Of a stretch of 64,000 nucleotides of DNA, positions 57,660-64,000 are shown piece by piece. Origin of the DNA: Gillisia marina (GTDB taxonomy: Bacteria; Bacteroidota; Bacteroidia; Flavobacteriales; Flavobacteriaceae); the NCBI RefSeq assembly GCF_000258765.1, contig NZ_AJLT01000020.1, positions 1 to 64,000 of the forward strand, read 5' to 3'. Both the position numbers and the translations under genes were made by a program. Within the stretch, counting starts at the first letter, position 1. Each line of letters starts with the position of its first letter. The notes under the pieces are model-generated. The model was given only the letters and a program-made list of their open reading frames with translations, did not search any database and had not been told where the DNA came from.

Positions 57660-58134
57660 ATGACCATAAAATTACTTGGTATAGGTAAAACAGATGATAA
57701 AACCCTTCAAAATTTAACGGATGTTTATGTGAAACGGCTTCAGTTTTATAACAAATTTGAAATTGAACTGATTCCCGACCTGAAGAAAGTCAAAAACCTG
57801 AATGAAAATCAGCAGAAACAAAAAGAAGGGGAACTTATTCTGAATAAAATCGACCCTTCAGATTTTGTCGTGCTATTAGATGAAAATGGGAAATTGCTTA
57901 GCTCTGTTGGTTTTTCTGAATTTATTCAGAAGCGCTTCAACAGCGGATTAAAACAGGTAATCTTTGTAATTGGAGGGCCTTATGGTTTTTCTGAAGAAGT
58001 TTACAACAGAGCCGACAGTAAAGTGTCCCTTTCAAAAATGACCTTTTCTCACCAGATGGTTCGACTTTTTTTTTACAGAACAATTATATCGAGCCTTTAC
58101 TATTTTAAGGAACGAACCTTACCATCATCGCTAA
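57660..58134 (+). CDS. rlmH: 23S rRNA (pseudouridine-1915-N3)-methyltransferase (frame interrupted once)
   Basis: 'MTIKLLGIGKTDDKTLQNLTDVYVKRLQFYNKFEIELIPD', 'DFVVLLDENGKLLSSVGFSEFI', 'VIFVIGGPYGFSEEVY' and 'LSLSKMTFSHQMVRL' type text identify RlmH, a SPOUT methyltransferase. The frame is shifted at the T9 run 58066-58074; with eight T the protein ends FFTEQLYRAFTILRNEPYHH(R) with TAA at 58132, giving 157 residues, the exact family length. As written the frame would run to 58172 with an unrelated tail. Ten bases before the next gene. Confidence 0.93.
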
Positions 58135-58143
58135 AAAATTATT

Positions 58144-58716
58144 ATGAAACTTGTATTTGCTACTCACAATAAAAACAAACTAAAGGAAGTACAGGCGCTA
58201 TTTCCTAAAGACATCACTCTGCTTTCTTTAGACGATATAGGGTGCTTTGAAGAAATTCCTGAAACAGCCGATACTATTGATGGAAACGCCATCTTAAAAG
58301 CAAATTTTGTTAAAGAGCATTACCAAATGGATTGTTTTGCAGATGATACCGGATTGGAAGTAAAAGCGCTCAATGGAGAGCCGGGAGTTTTTTCAGCAAG
58401 GTATGCGGGAGAGCAAAAAGACAACGAAGCAAACATAAATAAGGTACTCAAAAACCTTCAAGATAAAGAAAACAGATCTGCAAGATTTAAAACTGTGATC
58501 GCATTAAATCTTAATGATCATCAATTATTATTCACCGGAATTTGCGAAGGAATAATATTAAAAGAGCGAAAGGGAGAACACGGTTTTGGATACGATCCTG
58601 TTTTTCAGCCAAATAATTTCGATAAATCATTCGCCGAAATGGAACTAATTGAAAAATCTAAGTTGAGTCATCGCGGAAAAGCGCTTCAAAATCTCATAGA
58701 ATATCTAGCTAAATAG
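58144..58716 (+). CDS. rdgB: dITP/XTP pyrophosphatase (RdgB/HAM1)
   Basis: 190 residues. 'LVFATHNKNKLKEVQALFP', 'DTIDGNAILKANFVKEHY', 'CFADDTGLEVKALNGEPGVFSARYAG', 'GFGYDPVFQPNNFDKSFAEM' and 'LSHRGKALQNL' are the family motifs. It removes non-canonical purine triphosphates from the nucleotide pool. The start lies nine bases after the repaired rlmH end, so the two form an operon. Confidence 0.96.
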   Translation: MKLVFATHNKNKLKEVQALFPKDITLLSLDDIGCFEEIPETADTIDGNAILKANFVKEHYQMDCFADDTGLEVKALNGEPGVFSARYAGEQKDNEANINKVLKNLQDKENRSARFKTVIALNLNDHQLLFTGICEGIILKERKGEHGFGYDPVFQPNNFDKSFAEMELIEKSKLSHRGKALQNLIEYLAK

Positions 58717-58765
58717 TTGGTTAATATTCATTTAAGAATTTTAGTGTAAGCTGTAAAGGAAATCG

Positions 58766-58773
58766 TACCTTTG
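58766..58773 (+). promoter_or_regulatory. Candidate -7 element for the DEAD-box helicase gene
   Basis: TACCTTTG matches TAnnTTTG, 20 bases before the start codon. Confidence 0.5.
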
Positions 58774-58792
58774 CCGCTTATTAAAATTTTAT

Positions 58793-60691
58793 ATGAATAA
58801 ATTTGAACAATTAGGATTAAATCCTGCCATACTTAAAGCTGTTGAGGAAATGGGCTTTACAGAGCCGAGTGAGGTACAGGAAAAAGCGATTCCAATTTTA
58901 TTGCAAGAAGACACCGATATGGTAGCACTTGCCCAAACAGGTACCGGAAAAACCGCCGCTTTTGGTTTTCCACTTATCCACAAGATCAACGCACAAAGTA
59001 AGCATACACAAGGATTAATTCTTTCCCCTACCAGGGAATTGTGTCTACAAATTACAAATGAGCTTAAAAATTACGGGAAGTTTACGCCAGGATTAAATAC
59101 AGTTGCTATTTATGGTGGAGCAAGCATTACAGATCAAGCCCAGCAAATTCGACGTGGAGCACAAATTATTGTTGCTACTCCGGGAAGAATGCAAGATATG
59201 ATCAAGCGTAAGTTGGTTAATATTTCTCAACTTGAGTATTGCATCTTGGATGAAGCAGATGAAATGTTGAATATGGGATTCTTTGAAGATATCACCAATA
59301 TTCTATCTCATACGCCTCAAGAGAAGAGCACTTGGTTATTCTCTGCTACAATGCCTAGAGAAGTAGCTACCATCGCTAAAAAGTTCATGCATGACCCGGT
59401 AGAAATTACTGTGGGAAACAAGAACGAGAGTACTACGAATGTTTCTCATGAGTACTATTTAGTAAACACTCGCGATAGATATGCCGCTTTGAGAAGGTTA
59501 GCCGATGCTAATCCAGATATTTTCTCTGTGATCTTTTGTAGAACAAAGAGAGATACTCAAAAAGTTGCCGAAAACTTAGTAGAAGATGGCTATAGTGCCG
59601 CAGCTATACACGGAGATCTAAGTCAGAATCAACGTGATATGGTGATGAAGAGTTTTAGAAATCGCCAGATCCAAATGTTGGTTGCAACAGATGTTGCTGC
59701 CCGTGGAATTGATGTAGATGATATTACACACGTAATAAACTACCAATTACCCGATGAGCCGGAGATCTACACCCACAGAAGTGGTAGAACTGGTAGAGCA
59801 GGAAAAACTGGTATCTCTATGGTGATTGTTTCTAAGAGTGAACTTAGAAAGATTAAGAGTATCGAGCGCATAATAAAAAGAAACTTTGAACAAAAAGAAA
59901 TTCCAGACGGAATGAAAATTTGTGAAGTTCAGCTTTTTCACCTTGCTAACGACATAAAGAATACTACAATAAATCACGATATAGATCCTTACTTACCAAG
60001 TATAGAGGCTGTTTTGGAAGGTTTTACAAAAGAAGAAATCATTAAAAAGGTGTTTTCTGTAGAATTTACAAGATTCTTTAACCATTATAAGAACGCAAAA
60101 GATCTTAATTCTAAAGTATCAAATTCTCGTGATAGAGATTCTGGTTCTAACGGGGATAGCACACGTTATTTCATTAATGTTGGAGCAAAGGACGATTTCG
60201 ATTGGATGTCACTTAAGGATTACCTTAAAGAAACATTGGATCTTGGAAGAGATGACGTTTCTAGAGTAGATGTAAAAGAGAGTTTTTCTTTCTTCAACAC
60301 TAGTTCTGAAATGGCTGAAAAAGTGATCGCTACTTTCGAAAATGTACAACATCAAGGAAGAAGTGTAAATGTTGAAGTTTCTCAAGACACCGGTCGCGGT
60401 GGCGGAAGAAGATCTTCAGGAGGCGGAGATCGCAATAGAAGTCGCGGTAAAAGCGGTGGAGACTTTAAATCTAGAAGAAGCGATAGTTCTTCAGAATCTA
60501 GAGGAAGAAGATCAGATAGATCAGACAAACCATCTTTTTCTAGAAACGGAGGTAGCTCATCTTCAGAAGGTTCAAGCCGAAGAAGATCACCAGGTTCTGA
60601 AAATTCAGGTGAATCATCTGGAAGAAGTGGCGGAAGCAGAAAAAAGAACATTTCTAGTTCTGTAAATCGCAGAAAATCTAAAAGATCATAA
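58793..60691 (+). CDS. DEAD-box RNA helicase with DbpA-type RNA-binding domain
   Basis: 632 residues. The helicase core has Q motif 'NPAILKAVEEMGFTEPSEVQEKAIPILLQ', Walker A 'AQTGTGKTAAFGFP', 'PTRELCLQI', 'TPGRMQDM', 'LDEADEMLNMG', 'SATMP' and 'HRSGRTGRAGKTG'. Residues about 470-545 form a DbpA/CsdA-like RNA-binding fold ('RYFINVGAKDDFDWMSLKDYLKETLDLGRDDVSRVDV'), and the last 90 residues are a Gly/Arg/Ser-rich tail that contacts RNA. Likely roles are ribosome assembly or mRNA decay at low temperature. Intact, with the best -7 element just upstream. Confidence 0.95.
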   Translation: MNKFEQLGLNPAILKAVEEMGFTEPSEVQEKAIPILLQEDTDMVALAQTGTGKTAAFGFPLIHKINAQSKHTQGLILSPTRELCLQITNELKNYGKFTPGLNTVAIYGGASITDQAQQIRRGAQIIVATPGRMQDMIKRKLVNISQLEYCILDEADEMLNMGFFEDITNILSHTPQEKSTWLFSATMPREVATIAKKFMHDPVEITVGNKNESTTNVSHEYYLVNTRDRYAALRRLADANPDIFSVIFCRTKRDTQKVAENLVEDGYSAAAIHGDLSQNQRDMVMKSFRNRQIQMLVATDVAARGIDVDDITHVINYQLPDEPEIYTHRSGRTGRAGKTGISMVIVSKSELRKIKSIERIIKRNFEQKEIPDGMKICEVQLFHLANDIKNTTINHDIDPYLPSIEAVLEGFTKEEIIKKVFSVEFTRFFNHYKNAKDLNSKVSNSRDRDSGSNGDSTRYFINVGAKDDFDWMSLKDYLKETLDLGRDDVSRVDVKESFSFFNTSSEMAEKVIATFENVQHQGRSVNVEVSQDTGRGGGRRSSGGGDRNRSRGKSGGDFKSRRSDSSSESRGRRSDRSDKPSFSRNGGSSSSEGSSRRRSPGSENSGESSGRSGGSRKKNISSSVNRRKSKRS

Positions 60692-60757
60692 ATTAATACC
60701 CATTGGGAGGAGTTTGGTATAGTTATTACTATATTTCTCCCAATGTATTTTACTTTT

Positions 60758-61516
60758 ATGAGGTTACTACCTATCCTTTCATTTTTTATAATTCTTTTCA
60801 CTACAAGTGCGCTAAAAGCACAGGATATTGTTAGTGGAAAAGTTTTAAATGCTTCCAATGATCTTCCTTTGGAAAATGTGAATATCGTAAACCTAAATCA
60901 GGTAAAGGGTACCACAACCACTGAAGAAGGAGATTTTGAGATTCAGGCAACCGTAAATGACACCCTCTATTTTTCTTATTTGGGATTTAGAACCATTCAG
61001 GTTCGGGTTACTAATGACTGGTTAAAATATGGGAGTGTAAAGGTGAAAATGACCGAGTTGGGAATTGCTTTAGAAGAAGTAGTTGTTAGCCCGATCACAC
61101 TTACAGGCTATCTTGAAATAGACGTTAAGAATATTCCAATTTATGAGAATAGCAGATATAGTATTTCCGGGCTAAATTCCGGGTATGAAGGCGGAAGTTA
61201 TTCCCCCGGTGCTGCAGCCAAAGCTTTAGGCGCTATTTTTAACCCTGCAGATGCGCTTTATAATCTCTTCGGAAATAAACCCCGGCAGATGAAAAAGTTA
61301 CGTAAAATGAAGGAAGATGATGAAATACGAAAACTACTTCAGAATAAATTCGATAGGCAAACTTTAGCAGCGGTTTTACAAATTAGTGCTGTAGAGATCG
61401 AAGAGATCCTTGCTCGTTGTAATTATTCTAAAGATTTCATGAATTCAGCAAACGATCTACAGATCTTAGATGCAATTAGTGGATGTTATGAAGAGTATAA
61501 GGTATTGAAGAGATAA
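60758..61516 (+). CDS. Carboxypeptidase-regulatory-like domain protein
   Basis: 252 residues from ATG 60758, after which comes signal peptide 'FFIILFTTSALKAQ'. A CarboxypepD_reg-like beta domain follows ('IVSGKVLNASNDLPLENVNIVNLNQVKGTTTTEEGDFEIQ'), 'YLGFRTIQVRV', then a helical C-terminal region ('MKKLRKMKEDDEIRKLLQNKFDRQTLAAVLQISAVEIEEILARCNYSKDF'). It resembles small secreted proteins found beside TonB receptors, but no receptor is adjacent. Function unknown. Confidence 0.87.
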   Translation: MRLLPILSFFIILFTTSALKAQDIVSGKVLNASNDLPLENVNIVNLNQVKGTTTTEEGDFEIQATVNDTLYFSYLGFRTIQVRVTNDWLKYGSVKVKMTELGIALEEVVVSPITLTGYLEIDVKNIPIYENSRYSISGLNSGYEGGSYSPGAAAKALGAIFNPADALYNLFGNKPRQMKKLRKMKEDDEIRKLLQNKFDRQTLAAVLQISAVEIEEILARCNYSKDFMNSANDLQILDAISGCYEEYKVLKR

Positions 61517-61540
61517 GTAATTAAGAGAATAAAAATATTA

Positions 61541-61577
61541 TAACCGAAGTTGATACTTAATTGACTTCGGTTTTTTC
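61541..61577. terminator. Bidirectional terminator between convergent genes
   Basis: Stem AACCGAAGT (61542-61550) with complement ACTTCGGTT (61564-61572) followed by T5 on the plus strand. It includes the last codons of the SRPBCC gene. Confidence 0.8.
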
Positions 61578-62108
61578 ATGCTTATATTCAAGCATTGCTT
61601 TAAGGTTTTTTAGTCCCAGTTCCAGATCTTCCCCATGCATTTTATCTACTGGCTGAAAAAGAGCAATTACCGAAAAAGGGAAATTCAGACCTCCTCTAAT
61701 GCCCCAAACCATTTTTGTTTTATTTTCTTCGAGCTCTTTAAGACCCTTGTATTCCAAACATATTAATTTTGCTGGTCTTAAAACAAGAACTCTTGTTTCC
61801 ATGATGCGACCTTGATTAAGCTTCACAATCTTTTGGGTACCTTCAAAAAGTCTATTATTTTTTCTCCAATATAAGAGCGCGCCTTGCTTTCCATCATCAC
61901 CATTAAATCTTAAGATCCCTTTATAATCTTTTTTAAACCAAGGCATCCAGTGATGTTGTTTTTTTAGTTGTCGCACTAAATTATACACATCCTCTTTAGA
62001 ACGATTAATTACCAGAGTTCTACTAATATCAAATTCCTTTTTTGCCCAAGCATGTAGGAATGCTATAAAAGTTATGATGGCAATAAGAATATAAAAAAAT
62101 AGAGTCAT
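61557..62108 (-). CDS. SRPBCC family (polyketide cyclase-like) protein
   Basis: 183 residues. One N-terminal membrane helix 'LFFYILIAIITFIAFLHAWA', then a START-like fold: 'FDISRTLVINRSKEDVYNLVRQLKKQHHWMPWFKKDY', 'LYWRKNNRLFEGTQKIVKLNQGRIMETRVLVLRP' and 'MVWGIRGGLNFPFSVIALFQPVDKMHGEDLELGLKNLKAMLEY'. The fold binds hydrophobic ligands; the ligand is unknown. Convergent with the preceding gene. Confidence 0.85.
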   Translation of the reverse strand: MTLFFYILIAIITFIAFLHAWAKKEFDISRTLVINRSKEDVYNLVRQLKKQHHWMPWFKKDYKGILRFNGDDGKQGALLYWRKNNRLFEGTQKIVKLNQGRIMETRVLVLRPAKLICLEYKGLKELEENKTKMVWGIRGGLNFPFSVIALFQPVDKMHGEDLELGLKNLKAMLEYKHEKTEVN

Positions 62109-62145
62109 GTAGGTTTTCTGTTATTATCTATAAAATTAAAAAATA

Positions 62146-62799
62146 TTAGCTATTCTCAAACCTTTTAACCAATTGATCGAAATTTTTGAAACTTTTTCTC
62201 AACCATTCAAATTTAACTTCATTTTTATCATAATCACTCAATTCCCAAGAAATTTTACTTTTTCTTAATCTCGATGTAAGTTCTTGTAGGATAATTGCTG
62301 CCGAAACTGAGATGTTTAAACTTTCTGTAAATCCAACCATCGGGATTTTTATACACTGGTCTGCATTGGATAATACTTCTTGGGACAGCCCATCCTTTTC
62401 TGTTCCTAAAAAAAGTGCGGCAGGTTTGTCTATATCAAAATCCGATAACTCAATAGCTTCAGCATTAGGCGAAGTGGCAATAATCTGGTAGCCTTCCTCT
62501 CTTAGTTTTTGTATACATTTTAAGCTGTCGTCGTGCCTGTTAAGAGTCACCCATTTTTGTGCTCCCATAGCAATTTCACGATCTATCTTCTTAACTTTCT
62601 GCTCTTCGATCACATGTACATTTTGTATCCCAAATACATCGCAGCTTCTAATCACTGCACTTGTGTTATGTAATTGATAAACGTCTTCTGAAACCACCGT
62701 AAAATGATTGGTTCGCTGCGCGATCACCTTATTAAATAAAGCTTTTCGCTCCGGAGTGAGCAACTCTTCTAAAAATGCCAAAAACTCTTTACTGGCCAT
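62146..62799 (-). CDS. RNA 2'-O-methyltransferase of the SPOUT/TrmH family
   Basis: 217 residues. 'HNTSAVIRSCDVFGIQNVHVIEE', 'ALFLGTEKDGLSQEVLSNADQCIKIPMVGFTESLNISVSAAII' carry SPOUT motifs 1-3 with the SAM-binding knot. Length and motifs suit the tRNA Gm18 enzyme TrmH, but close relatives (e.g. rRNA methyltransferases) cannot be excluded. On its strand it lies downstream of the ornithine aminotransferase gene, with a terminator between. Confidence 0.9.
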   Translation of the reverse strand: MASKEFLAFLEELLTPERKALFNKVIAQRTNHFTVVSEDVYQLHNTSAVIRSCDVFGIQNVHVIEEQKVKKIDREIAMGAQKWVTLNRHDDSLKCIQKLREEGYQIIATSPNAEAIELSDFDIDKPAALFLGTEKDGLSQEVLSNADQCIKIPMVGFTESLNISVSAAIILQELTSRLRKSKISWELSDYDKNEVKFEWLRKSFKNFDQLVKRFENS

Positions 62800-62837
62800 T
62801 TAATTTGATGTTTGGTACGTTTTTATTCGAAGATATT

Positions 62838-62876
62838 AAAAAAGACCGATCTAAAAATCAATTCAGATCGGTCTAT
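62838..62876 (-). terminator. Terminator of the ornithine aminotransferase gene
   Basis: Stem AGACCGATCT (62843-62852) with AGATCGGTCT (62865-62874). The minus strand then has a T6 run. It starts 24 bases after the rocD stop codon. Confidence 0.9.
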
Positions 62877-62900
62877 GTTATTTAAAAAAGTATGCTATTC

Positions 62901-64000
62901 TTATTTTTCAAACTGCTTCAAAGTCTTAATAATAATAGATACACAGTCTAATATTTCATCCTCTGTCATCACCAATGGTGGTGCAAATCGAATGATATTA
63001 CCATGAGTTGGTTTTGCTAAAAGACCATTGTCTCTAAGAGCCATACAAATATCCCAAGCAGTAGAACTTTCTTCAGAATCGTTGATTACAATTGCATTAA
63101 GCAACCCTTTTCCTCTTACTAAACTTACTAAATCACTAGATTCAATATATTTATTCATTTCACTTCGGAAAAGATTCCCAAGTTTTCTGGCATTCTGAAT
63201 AAGGTTTTCATCTTTCACCACATCTAATGCAGCAATAGCAACTGCTCCTGCAACCGGATTTCCACCAAAGGTAGAACCATGTTGTCCAGGTTGGATCACA
63301 TTCATCACCTCATCATCTGCTAAAACTGCAGAAACCGGATAATTTCCTCCGGAAAGTGCTTTTCCTAAGATTAACATGTCAGGTCTAACATAGGTTTCTT
63401 GTCGTTCACAATGTGCCTCACAGTTACAATTTCCACAAACCGCTAATAAACCACCGGTACGCGCAATCCCTGTTTGGATCTCATCTGCAATAAAAAGTGC
63501 GTTATGCTTATTACACAATTCTTTTGCTTGCTTCATATAATCATCTGCCGGTGTGTAAACTCCAGCTTCTCCCTGGATTGGCTCTACTAAGAACCCTGCA
63601 ATATTATCGTTACTCTGCAAAGCGACTTTTAATGCGTTGATGTTATTATATGGAATCTTAATAAATCCAGGTGTATAAGGTCCGAAGTTCTTACGAGCAT
63701 TCTCATCGTTAGAAAAAGAGATCACGGTAGTTGTTCTTCCGTGGAAATTATTTTCGCAAACAATTATCTGTGCTTGGTGCTCCTCTACCCCTTTCTTCTC
63801 ATAAGCCCATTTCCTAGCGATTTTTATTGCTGTCTCAACCGCTTCGGCTCCCGTATTCATTGGAAGCACTTTATCGAATTTAAAATATTCTGTGATGTAT
63901 TTCTCGTAAGGCCCTAAGATGTCATTATGAAAAGCTCTTGAGGTAAGGGACAAGGTAGAAGCCTGATCGTGCATCGCTTTTACAATCTTTGGATGACAAT
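62901..64000 (-). CDS. rocD: Ornithine aminotransferase (N-terminus outside the window)
   Basis: About 366 residues, still open at the right edge of the window ('HPKIVKAMHDQASTLSLTSRAFHND'), so roughly the first 60 residues are missing. 'MNTGAEAVETAIKIARKWAYEKKG', 'LIVEPIQGEAGVYTPADDY', 'ALFIADEIQTGIARTGGLLA', the PLP Lys in 'LILGKALSGGNYPVSAVLAD', and 'GQHGSTFGGNPVAGAVAIAALDVV' match class III aminotransferases of the ornithine type. It interconverts ornithine and glutamate semialdehyde. The cysteine-rich loop 'CGNCNCEAHCERQE' is a notable insertion in this region. Confidence 0.9.
   Translation of the reverse strand, partial: CHPKIVKAMHDQASTLSLTSRAFHNDILGPYEKYITEYFKFDKVLPMNTGAEAVETAIKIARKWAYEKKGVEEHQAQIIVCENNFHGRTTTVISFSNDENARKNFGPYTPGFIKIPYNNINALKVALQSNDNIAGFLVEPIQGEAGVYTPADDYMKQAKELCNKHNALFIADEIQTGIARTGGLLAVCGNCNCEAHCERQETYVRPDMLILGKALSGGNYPVSAVLADDEVMNVIQPGQHGSTFGGNPVAGAVAIAALDVVKDENLIQNARKLGNLFRSEMNKYIESSDLVSLVRGKGLLNAIVINDSEESSTAWDICMALRDNGLLAKPTHGNIIRFAPPLVMTEDEILDCVSIIIKTLKQFEK

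Noticed and set aside
56741-58074. Programmed ribosomal frameshifting in nadC, rlmH and the yihY-like gene
   Set aside because: Homologues of these families are not known to use frameshifting and no conserved stimulatory structure is seen; base-calling error is simpler.
60382-60858. Antisense open frame opposite the helicase tail and the next gene's start
   Set aside because: It only reflects the low-complexity Gly/Arg/Ser codons of the helicase and has no family signature.

Overview
The window is a stretch of core chromosome from a member of the Bacteroidota, almost certainly a flavobacterium (family Flavobacteriaceae). The evidence is AT-rich DNA, type IX secretion (T9SS) cargo with gliding-motility C-termini, a PorP/SprF-like protein, promoters of the Bacteroidota form TTTG-N19-TAnnTTTG, and conserved flavobacterial neighbourhoods such as zapA-6S RNA-rny and rpsF-rpsR-rplI. 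A more exact genus (for example Gramella or Salegentibacter relatives) would be a guess. I found no tRNA, rRNA, insertion sequence, prophage or CRISPR array.

Layout. 1-3797: a T9SS surface module (type B cargo, PorP/SprF-like barrel, OmpA-family lipid/peptidoglycan anchor). 4256-7858 (minus): CAP-domain lipoprotein, ribonuclease Z, a small companion protein, pyrB and pyrR. 8035-11242 (plus): MFS transporter, TfoX-like protein, an unknown protein and a secreted MEMO-like protein. 11401-15380: a six-PAS histidine kinase between two single-domain response regulators. 15467-20746 (minus): rpsA, cmk, lon. 20966-23928: ECF sigma factor, membrane anti-sigma-like protein and two repeat-built envelope proteins. 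23970-30312: transporter, M48 peptidase, hydrolase, two msrB genes, a collagen-like lipoprotein and dihydrolipoamide dehydrogenase. 30408-33674 (minus): Dph6-like ATPase, aroQ and three small outer-membrane barrels. 33787-35711: xerD and an aldo/keto reductase. 36020-38403 (minus): rny, a candidate 6S RNA, zapA and a coiled-coil partner. 38585-49248: M23 peptidase, cysteine desulfurase, surface proteins, hisS and an ABC permease. 49249-51042 (minus): ribosomal protein operon. 51169-58716: LytTR regulator, priA, envelope genes, nadC, rlmH and the nucleotide-pool pyrophosphatase. 58793-64000: DEAD-box helicase, trmH-like methyltransferase and the ornithine aminotransferase gene that runs off the end.

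The strongest unexplained signal is a set of fourteen broken reading frames in otherwise ordinary, partly essential genes. Eleven carry one extra base in an A or T run of 7-9 (OmpA protein, MFS, response regulator, hydrolase, lpd, T9SS cargo, DUF2752, priA, yihY-like, nadC, rlmH) and three lack one base (pyrR, collagen-like lipoprotein, a small barrel). In every case removing or adding one base restores a protein of normal family length. Base-calling error is the most likely explanation; transcriptional slippage is the interesting alternative. Coordinates given for these genes span the repaired gene.

Other points of note are the candidate 6S RNA, a family of degenerate intergenic repeats in at least five gaps, an in-frame (AAT)11 tract, and repeat-rich envelope proteins. 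No wholly new multi-gene system could be supported; the most system-like loci are the kinase/regulator cluster and the sigma/anti-sigma/repeat-protein operon.
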